A stretch of 39,744 nucleotides of DNA from Bacillota bacterium (GCA_023393095.1 JAEWMT010000076.1:1-39744), one strand, 5' to 3'. Positions 15,482 through 24,964 are shown, counted from the first letter of the stretch. Notes: generated by a model from the letters alone, not told the origin. Numbers and translations are program-made.

Positions 15482-17920
15482 TTAGCCCAGTACAATCTCA
15501 ACCTCATGCGTCTTATTATCATTTGCAAAAGGAATGATATTACCTGCTACTTCCTTACCGTCTACCATCATCTTCACAACTCCCTTAGATACATGGTTCG
15601 GGTTCTTAATAGAAATGTTATATTTCTCTCCTCTGAACTCACGTACTACACTATAGCCATCCCATGCCTTAGGAATTGAAGGGTCTACCTGCAAACCATC
15701 ATATTCCGGTTTGATACCAAGAATTGACTGTGAGATTGCAAGGAAGTTCCAGGAAGCGGTACCTGTCAGCCAGGAGTTCTTAGCCTCACCGTGACGTCTT
15801 GCGTCCTTACCTGCTACCATCTGTGAATATACATAGGGCTCAACACGATGTATATCGGAGTATTCCTCGGTGTACGCAGGTGCAATTCTTGAATAGTAAT
15901 CAAAGGCCTTGTCACCTCTGCCCATCTGAGCTTCTGCACACATAATCCATGCATTATTATGACAGAAAATACCTGCATTCTCTTTATAACCGGCAGGATA
16001 GGTGGAGATTTCGCCGTATTCTACGTAGTATTTTGTAAACGCCGGATTCTGAAGCACTAGGCCGTATTTCGTTCCAAGTCTCTCTTCTACAGCGTCTAAA
16101 GCCTGAATAGCCTTACCGTCTTTCGTTCCGCATTCACCCATGATACAAAGACCCTGGGATTCAATGAAGATCTTACCTTCTTCATTCTCTTCACTACCTA
16201 TTTTCTTACCAAAATCATCATATGCACGAAGGAACCAGGAACCGTCCCAGCCATCTTTCATAATGATATCACGCATCTTAACAACTTCGTTTTCAACACG
16301 GTCAGCTTCTGCTTTATTACCGGTTTTCTCCATCAACTTAACATATTCTTCGCCGATATAGCAGAACATACCTGCAATCATAACAGATTCTGCCACTTTG
16401 CCATCCTTGCTAGTTGATGTTTGGAATGACTCTCCAGGCTCGGTGGAGAAGCAGTTCAAGTTCAGGCAGTCATTCCAATCTGCTCGTCCAATTAAAGGAA
16501 GTCCATGAGGACCTACATTATGAATAACATGATCAATGGAACGTTTTAGATGATCTGCAAGAGGGGTACTCTTGGATTCATCATTATCAAATGGTGTCAT
16601 CTCATCTAAGATAGAGAAGTCACCGGTTTCCTTAATAAATGCAACAACGGCAAGAACTAACCACAGTGGATCATCATTGAAATTACCACCGATTTCATCA
16701 TTACCCTTCTTAGTAAGAGGCTGATACTGATGATATGCACCACCATCCTCTAATTGAGTGGAAGCAAGGTCAATGATTCTTTCTCTTGCACGATCCGGAA
16801 TCTGGTGTACAAATCCAAGAAGATCCTGATTGGAATCACGGAAGCCCATACCTCTTCCAATACCGGATTCAAAATAAGAAGCACTTCTTGAAAGGTTGAA
16901 GGTAACCATACATTGATACTGGTTCCAGATATTCACCTGACGGTTTAATTTCTCATCTGCTGTATTAACGGTATATTTGGATAACAGCTGATCCCAAGAT
17001 TTAGCCAATTCATCAAATGCTTTATCAACAGCAGCAGTTGTAGAGAATTTAGCTATCATTTCCTCAGCTTTCTTTTTATTAATTACATTTTTACTTTCCC
17101 ATTTCTCTTCGAAATCATTCTCAACATATCCTAACAGGAAGACAAAATCTTTTGTTTCACCCGGTTCAAGATTAATCTCAAGGCAATGAGAAGCAATCGG
17201 GTGCCAACCATCTGCTATGGAATCATTTGACTTTCCTGCAAATATTGCCTGTGGATTATCAAAGCCATTGTATGTTCCCATAAAGCTTTCGCGATCGGAA
17301 TCAAATCCTGCAATCGGTGCATTTACGGAGAAAAATGCATAATGGTCACGTCTTTCCTTGTATTCGGTTTTATGATAAATTACGGAGCCCTTAACTTCAA
17401 CTTCACCTGTATTATAGTTTCTCTGGAAATTAGTCATATCATCCTGTGCATTCCATAAGCACCATTCAATGAAGGAGAACAACTTAACCTGTTTCTTCTT
17501 ACCAGAGTTATTCTTTACTACTACTTTATGAATCTCAGCATTGGTATTCAAGGGCACGAAATATGTGATTTCAGTCTCAACGCCTCCCCTTGCTCCTGTT
17601 ATCTTCGTGTAACCCATTCCGTGTCTACACTCGTACTTATCGAGCTCTTTCTTAACTGGTGCCCATCCGGGAGACCATACATCACCCTCATCATTGATGT
17701 AATAATACTTGCCTCCTCCTAAATCCAAAGGAACGTTGTTATACCGATAACGAGTAATTCTCCTTAACTTTGCATCCTTATAAAAGCTGTAACCTCCGGC
17801 AGTATTTGATATTAATGAAAAATACTCCTGTGAACCCAGATAATTAATCCAAGGATACGGGGTTGTTGGTGTGGTAATCACATATTCCTTACTCAAGTCA
17901 TCAAAAAAACCGTACTTCAT
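15482..17920 (-). CDS. cbp: Cellobiose phosphorylase (GH94)
   Basis: An 812-aa cytosolic enzyme that splits cellobiose with phosphate into glucose 1-phosphate and glucose, saving ATP in cellulose-fermenting clostridia. The sequence closely follows the C. thermocellum-type enzyme from its N-terminus (MKYGFFDDLSKEYVITTP) through SRSASYFESGIGRGMGFRDS (344-363) and QYQPLTKKG. RADWND at 479-484 contains the conserved catalytic acid region of GH94. The length matches the roughly 811 residues of characterised cellobiose phosphorylases; cellodextrin phosphorylases are longer. There is no signal peptide. The gene is monocistronic, with a good promoter (17964-17992) and terminator (15398-15439). No cellobiose transporter is adjacent. 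Confidence 0.96.
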   Translation of the reverse strand: MKYGFFDDLSKEYVITTPTTPYPWINYLGSQEYFSLISNTAGGYSFYKDAKLRRITRYRYNNVPLDLGGGKYYYINDEGDVWSPGWAPVKKELDKYECRHGMGYTKITGARGGVETEITYFVPLNTNAEIHKVVVKNNSGKKKQVKLFSFIEWCLWNAQDDMTNFQRNYNTGEVEVKGSVIYHKTEYKERRDHYAFFSVNAPIAGFDSDRESFMGTYNGFDNPQAIFAGKSNDSIADGWHPIASHCLEINLEPGETKDFVFLLGYVENDFEEKWESKNVINKKKAEEMIAKFSTTAAVDKAFDELAKSWDQLLSKYTVNTADEKLNRQVNIWNQYQCMVTFNLSRSASYFESGIGRGMGFRDSNQDLLGFVHQIPDRARERIIDLASTQLEDGGAYHQYQPLTKKGNDEIGGNFNDDPLWLVLAVVAFIKETGDFSILDEMTPFDNDESKSTPLADHLKRSIDHVIHNVGPHGLPLIGRADWNDCLNLNCFSTEPGESFQTSTSKDGKVAESVMIAGMFCYIGEEYVKLMEKTGNKAEADRVENEVVKMRDIIMKDGWDGSWFLRAYDDFGKKIGSEENEEGKIFIESQGLCIMGECGTKDGKAIQALDAVEERLGTKYGLVLQNPAFTKYYVEYGEISTYPAGYKENAGIFCHNNAWIMCAEAQMGRGDKAFDYYSRIAPAYTEEYSDIHRVEPYVYSQMVAGKDARRHGEAKNSWLTGTASWNFLAISQSILGIKPEYDGLQVDPSIPKAWDGYSVVREFRGEKYNISIKNPNHVSKGVVKMMVDGKEVAGNIIPFANDNKTHEVEIVLG

Positions 17921-17963
17921 TAAATTTTATCCTCCTTATTAACAATTTGTACTCTCACTCAAT

Positions 17964-17992
17964 ATTATATTATACCTTCAATCGCATTTCAA
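17964..17992 (-). promoter_or_regulatory. Sigma-A promoter of cellobiose phosphorylase
   Basis: Minus-strand TTGAAA (17992-17987), 17-bp spacer, perfect TATAAT (17969-17964), about 45 bp before the start codon. I see no clear LacI-type operator or cre site near it. Confidence 0.7.
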
Positions 17993-18060
17993 CTAAAAAC
18001 TAGTCCAGAATTCATTATAAATAGGGCAAGAATCCGTATTATTCACAATTTTTACTAGTA

Positions 18061-18089
18061 TTGACATTGATATAATTTTACAATATACT
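18061..18089 (+). promoter_or_regulatory. Sigma-A promoter of the 571-aa membrane-anchored protein
   Basis: Perfect TTGACA (18061-18066), 17-bp spacer, TATACT (18084-18089), 48 bp before the start codon. It is divergent from the cellobiose phosphorylase promoter, about 70 bp away. Confidence 0.8.
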
Positions 18090-18136
18090 GTAAGTTGTAA
18101 AATCATGAGTATAATGTATATTTAAGGAGGAGAAAT

Positions 18137-19852
18137 ATGGATGAATTAAACAACACGAACCTAACATCTCAAGATGGCGGGCTACCTGATGATATAGATC
18201 AGAGTCAGCAACAGATTCAGAATCAGCCTAATTTCGAACAGTATCAGCAGCAATACCAAACTATTCCGACCGAAGAACCGGTTTATGATCAGATGCAATA
18301 TCAAAATGGTACATATTATAAACAGCCGAAGAAAAAAGGAATCGCCAAAATCATTGCCCTAGTGGCTGTTTTTGTGGTTTTAATAGCAGGTGCTACTACA
18401 GCATATGCCTTCCGTGGCAGATTAGTCAATACTGTTAGCCAATTGACTAAAAGCCCTGCTAAATACTATGCTTTCATTGAGAAGAGCAATATTAATGTAA
18501 CTAAGCAAAGTATTAAGAAATACTTAGATGCGTCTACCGATAATATGGGAGTAAAAATAAAAACCGATGTAAACTTTAATCATGACAATATTAATTCCTT
18601 GATGAAGGATAATATGGGTATAAGCTTAGATGATGTTGAAAAGCAGATAGGGCTTCCGCTCAAAAGTTTTGGTATTAATATGTTAATAGGGCAAACGGAT
18701 GATACAATCAACGAATCTCTTGGTATTCGATTAAACCAAGTTGATATCATTACAGCAGAATTATTAATGAATAATGCTGCAGGTAAATTTTTTGCACGTA
18801 TACCCGAGTTAAGTGATTCATATATTGATTTTTCCGATATACTCAAATCAGAAGGAGTAGATCTTAAGAAATTCAAGAGACCAAGTACCGATCAGACAAT
18901 TGATCTGATCACCAGATACAGCAACCTTATTATTAAAGATGTCAAAGATGTAAAACTTGATAAGAATTCAAAGCTTAAGGTTGATGCCTTAACTAAGAAA
19001 TGTTCTAAGCTTACAGTTACAATATCAAATGATGATCTTTATCATATGCTTAAGGATATTCTTAAGGAAGCTAAAAATGATAAATATATTTTAAATCTGC
19101 TCTCCGCTTATAATATATCTAAAAAGGATTATCAGGATGAGATTAAAAATCAGCTGGATAGTCTTGATGAGAATTCTGATGATCTTCTTAAGAAAGACAT
19201 TATAATGAAGGTTTATGTAGATGAAAAAGGTGCCATAATTGGTCGTTCATTTTCTTCAAAAGGAACCGATACCGTGTTCAGTTATGCATACCTTAAAGAT
19301 AGCAACAACAGTGAGTATAATTTAAGTATCAATAATGATAAAGGCAAGGCCTTATTTGACATTACAGGTACTCAGACGAAAAAGAACGGAGCATACGATG
19401 GTTCTGCTGAAATAGCAATATCTGATCCGAATGGTAATAGCTCTGATGAGATTAACATCGATGTAGATTATAAAGATTACCGTACCGAATTTAAGGATAA
19501 TCATTATTTTAATACAGGAAAAATAACCATCTCATCTTCCGATTTACTAGGCATTGAGATAACTTCAGATTCCAGTGTAGCTAATAATACACAGAAAGAA
19601 GTCATTACCATACAGGCCGGAGGCAAGACTCTTGCAACCATAGATTCCTCCTCAGAATATATTAAGGATTATAAAGCTGAAATGCCTTCTAAAAATAGCA
19701 AAACATATGGTTCCTCCGATTTGGGGGGTTATATATCCTCTATCGATGTGAACGCATATATCAAAAAGCTTTCCGAAAAGCTGGGCGTCGACGTGATTAG
19801 TATCTATAATAATTTAATGCAATTATATGGATACAATAACTTATATAATTAA
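18137..19852 (+). CDS. Membrane-anchored protein of unknown function with Q-rich cytoplasmic tail
   Basis: A 571-aa protein I do not recognise. Residues 1-65 are hydrophilic and rich in Gln, Asn and Tyr (for example SQQQIQNQ, EQYQQQYQ) and end in a basic KKK cluster. One membrane segment follows (about 69-92), oriented with the N-terminus inside. The roughly 480-residue outside part is rich in Asp, Lys and Ser, with alternating strand-like repeats and no catalytic motif I can see. It has no cysteine pair or sortase signal. AAGGAGG precedes the ATG. It has its own promoter and a terminator at 19915. A second one-TM protein gene follows on the same strand; a shared envelope role is only a guess. 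Confidence 0.75.
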   Translation: MDELNNTNLTSQDGGLPDDIDQSQQQIQNQPNFEQYQQQYQTIPTEEPVYDQMQYQNGTYYKQPKKKGIAKIIALVAVFVVLIAGATTAYAFRGRLVNTVSQLTKSPAKYYAFIEKSNINVTKQSIKKYLDASTDNMGVKIKTDVNFNHDNINSLMKDNMGISLDDVEKQIGLPLKSFGINMLIGQTDDTINESLGIRLNQVDIITAELLMNNAAGKFFARIPELSDSYIDFSDILKSEGVDLKKFKRPSTDQTIDLITRYSNLIIKDVKDVKLDKNSKLKVDALTKKCSKLTVTISNDDLYHMLKDILKEAKNDKYILNLLSAYNISKKDYQDEIKNQLDSLDENSDDLLKKDIIMKVYVDEKGAIIGRSFSSKGTDTVFSYAYLKDSNNSEYNLSINNDKGKALFDITGTQTKKNGAYDGSAEIAISDPNGNSSDEINIDVDYKDYRTEFKDNHYFNTGKITISSSDLLGIEITSDSSVANNTQKEVITIQAGGKTLATIDSSSEYIKDYKAEMPSKNSKTYGSSDLGGYISSIDVNAYIKKLSEKLGVDVISIYNNLMQLYGYNNLYN

Positions 19853-19914
19853 TTACAATGATGGCTTCGGTGTTGAATGAAATTTTGGCTTTAATGATAA
19901 TATAAACTAATATA

Positions 19915-19960
19915 ACTGCTTTCAAAGCGAAGATTCTCTGTTGTTTTGGAAGCAGTTTTT
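19915..19960 (+). terminator. Terminator after the 571-aa protein gene
   Basis: ACTGCTTtCAAA pairs with TTTtGGAAGCAGT and is followed by five T, about 65 bp after the stop codon. Confidence 0.75.
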
Positions 19961-20084
19961 GTATTTATGAAAAATTTAAGAGATATTTTATATTATACTT
20001 CTTCTAATCAACCATTCTTTATGCTAAACTAATAACTGTGAAATTATAAATACACTATAAACGGGTACAAAGCGAGGGATCATT

Positions 20085-20795
20085 ATGCCAAAACAGATTA
20101 GACAGGATGAACAAGATGCTCTCATTTTTCATCCTATGGAGAAACAGACGGAGAAAGAAAAGCTACGTGAAATGAATTTCCAGGGTAAGCTTTCTTATCT
20201 CTGGTATTATTATAAATGGTATTTCATTGGAACTGTTGCATTCATTGCTTTGGTTATCTATTTTATCAATACAATCTTGCACCCATCCGCATCACCTAAA
20301 TTTTATGCAGCCATCATTAATAATCCCATCGAAGACAATACCCTCCAAGAATATAAAGATGATTTTGCCAAGCATCTTCAGCTGAATTCGAAAAAGGAGC
20401 TCGTTGAATTTAACACCTCTGTCTATTTTGATAAGGGTAACTCATACACTTCAGCAATGGCGCAGGCTTTAACCACCTATATTTCAACGAAACAGGTTGA
20501 TGTAATCATTGCTCCTGAATCGGTATTTAAAACATATGCTTATAATGGCACCTTTAAAAAACTTTCTGATGAACTGCCAACTGATTTATACACTTCCTTA
20601 ACGGATCAGTTCTATCTATCAAATACCGAGGGTGACAAAAAAGAAAATAGTGTTTATGGCATCTATTTAACTAACTCAGAGCTGTTTCAGAGAAATGCAA
20701 ACAATATTGATCCCTATGTCCTTGGAATTGTTGTTAATGGCCTTCATGAGGAAAATGCGATAGAATTTATTCGATATTTATTTCATATAAAATAA
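20085..20795 (+). CDS. Single-pass membrane protein of unknown function
   Basis: A 236-aa protein. Residues 1-40 are charged and cytoplasmic. The aromatic stretch YLWYYYKWYFIG leads into one membrane segment (about 46-66). The outer part (about 70-236) contains DVIIAPESVFKTYAYNGTFKKL, which recalls the hinge region of extracellular solute-binding folds, but this is only an impression. Similar short one-TM proteins with a YYYKWY-type entry occur in Lachnospiraceae. GAGGG lies upstream of the ATG. No clear promoter is visible, and a terminator separates it from the preceding gene, so it probably has its own weak promoter between 19960 and 20085. Confidence 0.7.
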   Translation: MPKQIRQDEQDALIFHPMEKQTEKEKLREMNFQGKLSYLWYYYKWYFIGTVAFIALVIYFINTILHPSASPKFYAAIINNPIEDNTLQEYKDDFAKHLQLNSKKELVEFNTSVYFDKGNSYTSAMAQALTTYISTKQVDVIIAPESVFKTYAYNGTFKKLSDELPTDLYTSLTDQFYLSNTEGDKKENSVYGIYLTNSELFQRNANNIDPYVLGIVVNGLHEENAIEFIRYLFHIK

Positions 20796-20887
20796 TAAGA
20801 AGATATTTAATTATATTATTTGAAACTGTATCATTTTAGAAGTACTTGACAAATATTCATCGTTAGATAGTAAACCTGTCATATTTG

Positions 20888-20935
20888 AAAATAAAAAGCA
20901 GTTGGAAGAGATCAATAATTACTTTCAACTGCTTT
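20888..20935 (-). terminator. Hairpin with minus-strand T-tract
   Basis: Perfect arms AAAGCAGTTG (20895-20904) / CAACTGCTTT (20926-20935), extended by four pairs including one wobble. On the minus strand TTTTATTTT follows. It probably ends minus-strand transcription coming from asd. As a plus-strand terminator it lacks a T-run. Confidence 0.6.
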
Positions 20936-20974
20936 CTGATATAAAATAATACTGCCCATCTTAGTCTAACTAAG

Positions 20975-21063
20975 ATTAGGGTGTCAAAAGTCAGATTGTA
21001 TGATGAATATTTGTTCATATATATTCATTAATCTAACTAATTTCTGACTTTTGACACCCTAAT
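20975..21063. repeat. 21-bp perfect inverted repeat between convergent genes
   Basis: Arms at 20975-20995 and 21043-21063 (core GGGTGTCAAAAGTCAGA and its complement) are perfectly complementary over 21 bp, with a 47-nt spacer. The element sits between the convergent 236-aa protein gene and asd. It lacks a T-tract, is longer than a normal terminator stem, and its spacer and right arm contain the 28-bp dispersed repeat, so it may be a small mobile or REP-like palindrome. Confidence 0.75.
21021..21048 (+). repeat. 28-bp dispersed repeat, copy 2
   Basis: This matches 3155-3182 with one mismatch and overlaps the spacer and right arm of the 20975-21063 inverted repeat. Confidence 0.6.
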
Positions 21064-21089
21064 TGATATTGATAGTCTATTCAGATACA

Positions 21090-22172
21090 TTATTTTGCTG
21101 TAATATAGCCCTGAGCCTTAAGAAGCTCTGCAGTCAGAACTGCACCGCCTGCTGCACCACGAACGGTATTATGTGATAAACCTACGAATTTATAATCAAA
21201 TACTTTGTCTTCACGAAGCCTTCCGAAGCAAACTCCCATACCATTCTCATAATCACGGTCAAGCTTTGCCTGGGGACGGTTATCTTCTTCGAAATATTTA
21301 ATGAACTGCTTTGGTGCGCTTGGTAAATTCAGCTCCTGTGGAAGTCCCTTAAACTCTGCCCATGCCTTTAGAATCTCTTCCTTTGTTGGCTTCTTCTCAA
21401 AATTAACAAATACTGCTGCCGTATGCCCGTCAGTAATCGGAACACGGATACACTGAACAGTGATAACCGGTTCTTCTGCCTTAACGATCTGACCATCGAC
21501 AACCTTACCCCAGATTCTTAGTGGTTCCTGTTCGCTCTTCTCTTCTTCACCACCAATGTACGGGATGACATTATCAATCATCTCCGGCCAATCTTTAAAA
21601 TTCTTACCTGCTCCGGAAATAGCCTGGTAGGTTGTTGCTACAACCAACTTGATTCCGAATTGTCTTAATGCATGAAGTGCTGGTGTATAGCTTTGGATGG
21701 AGCAGTTCGGTTTAACAACAATAAAGCCTTTCTTGGTTCCAAGACGTTTCCTCTGTGACTCAATTACTTCCAGGTGCTCCGGATTTAGTTCAGGTACTAC
21801 CATAGGAACATCGGGAGTCCATCTATGTGCACTGTTATTAGAAACTACAGGTGTCTCTGCCTTAGCATATGCTTCTTCAATTGCCTTTATCTCATCCTTA
21901 GTCATATCTACTGCGCTAAAAACGAAATCAACACCCGCGCTGACTTCTTCAACATCATTTACATTCTTTACAATAAGTTTTTTAACACCCTCTGGCATTG
22001 GAGTAGACATCTTCCAGCGGTCTCCTATTGCATCTTCGTAAGTCTTGCCTGCGCTTCTCGGACTAGCTGCTACCGTTACTACCTCAAACCACGGATGATT
22101 TTCCAATAAGGATATAAATCGCTGTCCTACCATGCCGGTTCCACCCAGGATACCTACCTTTAATTTTTCCAT
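21090..22172 (-). CDS. asd: Aspartate-semialdehyde dehydrogenase
   Basis: A 360-aa NADP-dependent enzyme that reduces aspartyl phosphate to the semialdehyde, feeding lysine/diaminopimelate, threonine and methionine synthesis. GILGGTGMVGQRF (8-20) binds the cofactor. C157 in VKPNCSIQS is the catalytic thiol, and H250 in TDGHTAAV is the conserved acid-base residue. The overall form, including TYQAISGAGK, belongs to the archaeal/fungal-like branch found in many clostridia. GGGAGG seven bases before the ATG at 22172 fixes the start; an upstream in-frame ATG has no site. It is monocistronic. A palindrome GACAAACATTTGTC lies 29 bp upstream. Confidence 0.96.
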   Translation of the reverse strand: MEKLKVGILGGTGMVGQRFISLLENHPWFEVVTVAASPRSAGKTYEDAIGDRWKMSTPMPEGVKKLIVKNVNDVEEVSAGVDFVFSAVDMTKDEIKAIEEAYAKAETPVVSNNSAHRWTPDVPMVVPELNPEHLEVIESQRKRLGTKKGFIVVKPNCSIQSYTPALHALRQFGIKLVVATTYQAISGAGKNFKDWPEMIDNVIPYIGGEEEKSEQEPLRIWGKVVDGQIVKAEEPVITVQCIRVPITDGHTAAVFVNFEKKPTKEEILKAWAEFKGLPQELNLPSAPKQFIKYFEEDNRPQAKLDRDYENGMGVCFGRLREDKVFDYKFVGLSHNTVRGAAGGAVLTAELLKAQGYITAK

Positions 22173-22200
22173 TATTCTTCCTCCCTTTATGTTCTTGTAT

Positions 22201-22214
22201 GACAAACATTTGTC
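22201..22214. promoter_or_regulatory. Palindrome GACAAACATTTGTC upstream of asd
   Basis: Six-bp inverted repeat GACAAA/TTTGTC with a two-base centre, 29 bp before the asd start codon. It could be an operator; I do not recognise the regulator. Confidence 0.35.
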
Positions 22215-22327
22215 TTTACTGTAAATATACTATAACTCATATTTAAAAAAAATCAATATAAAATTTAACAAATTACAAAGTTTGTTACTATTACATAAGA
22301 TATCCGTATTTCGTGTTTTTTGTTTGG

Positions 22328-23302
22328 CTATTTTTCTATATGCTTTTCATAGTTTTCAAGTAGCTTATGAAGGTCGTCCATGTTCTCTATTTCATTGACT
22401 TGGTTTCTTAGTTTTGCCGAACTCGGGTAACCGGTTGTATACCAAGCAACATGTTTACGCATCTCACGAATTCCGATAAACTCTCCCTTATATGTCACAG
22501 AAAGCTTTGCATGACGGATAATCATATCCCTTACCTCACTAAACTCTGGCTTCGCGAGTATTATTCCCTGGTCTAAATATGCTTTGATTTGTTCAAAGAT
22601 CCATGGATTTCCCCGGGCACCTCTCGCCAGCATGATAGCATCACAGCTCGTCTGAAGAAGTATCTGTTTTGCATCCTCAGGTGTAAAGATATCACCGCTT
22701 CCAATCACAGGAATGTTAACTGCTTTCTTAACCTTTCGTATTATCTCCCAATCCGCCTTGCCGCTGTAATACTGTTCCCTTGTCCTTGCATGAACAGTTA
22801 CTGCTGCTGCCCCATTCTCCTGTGCTATCTTAGCAACCTCAACAGCATTGATACAGTCATCATTAAAGCCACTTCTAATTTTCACGGTAACTGGTTTGCT
22901 ATAGCCATTCGATACTTTACGAATAATTTCACCGATTAGTTTGGGATTCGTCATTAAAGCGGAGCCCTCCCCGTTATTTACGACCTTTGGAACAGGACAG
23001 CCCATATTAATATCCAGTATATCAAAATTACGGTGTTCCAACCTTTTAGCCGTATTACTTAAAATATCGGGGTCTGAGCCGAACAGCTGTAGTGCCGCTG
23101 GTCGTTCCTCTTGTGATATTATAATCAGTGCCTCCGTATTTTTATTATTGTATTGAACTCCTTTTGCGCTTACCATTTCCGTATAGACAAGATCGGCTCC
23201 TTTTTCCTTACACAGCAAACGAAATGGCAGGTCTGTAACTCCTGCCATGGGTCCTAAAAATAATTTTCCATCTAATTTAACATTACCGATATAAAAACTC
23301 AT
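22328..23302 (-). CDS. dusB: tRNA-dihydrouridine synthase (DusB type)
   Basis: A 324-aa FMN enzyme that reduces uridines in the tRNA D-loop. FLGPMAGVTDLPFR (16-29) is the FMN-binding start of the barrel. DINMGCPVPK (97-106) carries the catalytic C102. VTVKIRSG, VTVHARTREQ and ARGARGNPW are further Dus signatures. The helical C-terminal part is present. The ATG at 23302 matches the family start (M-FYIGNVKL); a GTG at 23320 is an upstream alternative. It follows coaX closely and the two are likely cotranscribed, as is common in clostridia. Confidence 0.94.
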   Translation of the reverse strand: MSFYIGNVKLDGKLFLGPMAGVTDLPFRLLCKEKGADLVYTEMVSAKGVQYNNKNTEALIIISQEERPAALQLFGSDPDILSNTAKRLEHRNFDILDINMGCPVPKVVNNGEGSALMTNPKLIGEIIRKVSNGYSKPVTVKIRSGFNDDCINAVEVAKIAQENGAAAVTVHARTREQYYSGKADWEIIRKVKKAVNIPVIGSGDIFTPEDAKQILLQTSCDAIMLARGARGNPWIFEQIKAYLDQGIILAKPEFSEVRDMIIRHAKLSVTYKGEFIGIREMRKHVAWYTTGYPSSAKLRNQVNEIENMDDLHKLLENYEKHIEK

Positions 23303-23326
23303 ACCTTTTTCAATCTCCACTAATTC

Positions 23327-24103
23327 TTATTTCATCGAACGGTTCTTATCTGTGATAATCTTAAGTCCCTTAAGCGTTAGATTTACATCATATATCTCAA
23401 TTAAGTCTGTCGCATCCGATATTATTTTACCAAGACCTCCGGTTGCTATTACCTTGCATTTCGTGATTCCTGCTTCCTTTATCATTCTCTTGATAATATA
23501 TTCAGTCTGTCCGATGCAACCGAATACAAGACCTGCCTGCATACCTGTTACAGTATCCTTGGCCAGAATTGTATCTGGCATTGTAATCTCAATCTCTGGA
23601 AGCTTTGCTGTCTCTGTCCAAAGCGCATTGGCAGCAATACGAAGTCCGGGGCAGGTGACCGCCGCCGCAAAAGAGCCATCTGCCATAATTAAATCATAAG
23701 TGATGGCAGTTCCGAAATCTATAACCAGTACCGGCCCTCCGTATATCTCATATGCAGCTACTGCATCAACAATACGATCTGCACCGATTTCCTTAGGATT
23801 TCCTGTTACAATTTTGATACCTGTTTTGGTTCCTATTCCGACAACAAGAGGATTAATTGAAAGATATTTGATTATACCGGCTGTAAGAGAATACATAATC
23901 TTCGGTACTACGGAAGCTATCGTCACCGCGGTGATATCCTTTGTATTAATATTCTTTGCTTTTAAAAGATCGCAAATGATCAAACCAAATTCGTCCGATG
24001 TTCTTGACGCATTCGTAGTCAAACGAAAGGTTGTCATTAAGTTCACATCATCAAATACGCCTAATGTTATGTTTGTATTACCTACATCGATTACCAGTAA
24101 CAT
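23327..24103 (-). CDS. coaX: Type III pantothenate kinase
   Basis: A 258-aa kinase catalysing the first step of CoA synthesis from pantothenate. Phosphate-binding DVGNTNITLG begins at D6; NPKEIGADRIVDAVAAY and VIDFGTAITYD are the other conserved motifs of the ASKHA-fold CoaX family, and VIATGGLGK is the late glycine motif. CoaX enzymes need a monovalent cation and are not feedback-inhibited by CoA. GGAG six bases before the ATG at 24103 sets the start; an upstream ATG would add 11 residues not seen in the family. It is followed closely by dusB. Confidence 0.95.
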   Translation of the reverse strand: MLLVIDVGNTNITLGVFDDVNLMTTFRLTTNASRTSDEFGLIICDLLKAKNINTKDITAVTIASVVPKIMYSLTAGIIKYLSINPLVVGIGTKTGIKIVTGNPKEIGADRIVDAVAAYEIYGGPVLVIDFGTAITYDLIMADGSFAAAVTCPGLRIAANALWTETAKLPEIEITMPDTILAKDTVTGMQAGLVFGCIGQTEYIIKRMIKEAGITKCKVIATGGLGKIISDATDLIEIYDVNLTLKGLKIITDKNRSMK

Positions 24104-24184
24104 AATTTTCTCCATTCCTGTGTATTTTAATCTCACATTGTGAGTCCATACGTTTTAATTTTATTTCGGGGATTACGCATTTCA

Positions 24185-24526
24185 TTACAGTAGCTCTGAA
24201 GCTTCCTCTCCTAGGAAAAACACCTTATAATAAAGCTCCAATGACTCTAAAAGCTCGGCCTTTTCCCTTTGAATCTGTTTTACTTTTAAGACGCTGCCAA
24301 TGTCATCATAAAGATAATCGCTTTCCTCAGAATCCACCTTAAGTACCAATGTTCCATCCTCTTCAAACTCCAGGGAAATAATTCCGCCGACATCCTCGGT
24401 GAACAATACACATGTGATTTTTAATTCTTGCTTAATTTGTTCGGGCAGCATTTTAAAATCTTCATTAAACCAGAATTTCTTATTATATGCACTACTCGCG
24501 CATAATATAACCCTTTCCTGATACAT
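24185..24526 (-). CDS. DUF6145-like conserved small protein
   Basis: A 113-aa soluble acidic protein. The motifs LPEQIKQELKITCVLFTEDVGG and YDDIGSVLKVKQIQREKAEL with a final LELYYKVFFLGE look like a family conserved in Lachnospiraceae, which I believe is DUF6145. The predicted order is mixed alpha/beta with a C-terminal amphipathic helix. The function is unknown. AAGGAG lies six bases upstream of the ATG. It sits about 80 bp before coaX and may be transcribed with it. Confidence 0.7.
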   Translation of the reverse strand: MYQERVILCASSAYNKKFWFNEDFKMLPEQIKQELKITCVLFTEDVGGIISLEFEEDGTLVLKVDSEESDYLYDDIGSVLKVKQIQREKAELLESLELYYKVFFLGEEASELL

Positions 24527-24685
24527 GTAAAGCTCCTTCTTCGTTCAATATCTACCATAATATAGTATCGCAACGTATCTTATAAGTTAATATCAAGATA
24601 TTATGTGATTTTGGCTTCGCTTCACTCACCAAAAACACCTCTTGTCATTATAGGCTGAATTATAACATTTAAACAGCCCTTGTCG

Positions 24686-24964
24686 TTATCTTACCCCGGT
24701 TATAATAAAGCCGACTACAATTACTATAATTCCCAGCATAAGATAGGACATACCGGTTGTCCTTTTCTTAGGATCCCTCATATGTTTCATACCCTGCAAT
24801 ATATTAATACTACCACATGCAAAGCAAGCGATTAAGATTATCGTCATATTTCTAGGATTTAAAAAAATGATAACTATCAAAATTAATAAAGCAATTCCTA
24901 CCAACGTAATCATTATATCATACTTTGATGAAAATTTCCCTACCAGCTTTTTCAATACTTTCAT
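24686..24964 (-). CDS. Small three-TM membrane protein
   Basis: A 92-aa protein with a basic N-terminus (MKVLKKLVGKFSSKYD) and hydrophobic segments at about 17-35, 40-56 and 72-90; the loop MKHMRDPKKRTTG is positively charged. I recognise no family with certainty. It follows argF by 31 bp with GGAG ahead of its ATG and is probably cotranscribed. After its stop a GC-containing hairpin (minus-strand TTTTTGG ... CCAAAA) lies near 24610-24645 without a T-tract. Confidence 0.65.
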   Translation of the reverse strand: MKVLKKLVGKFSSKYDIMITLVGIALLILIVIIFLNPRNMTIILIACFACGSINILQGMKHMRDPKKRTTGMSYLMLGIIVIVVGFIITGVR

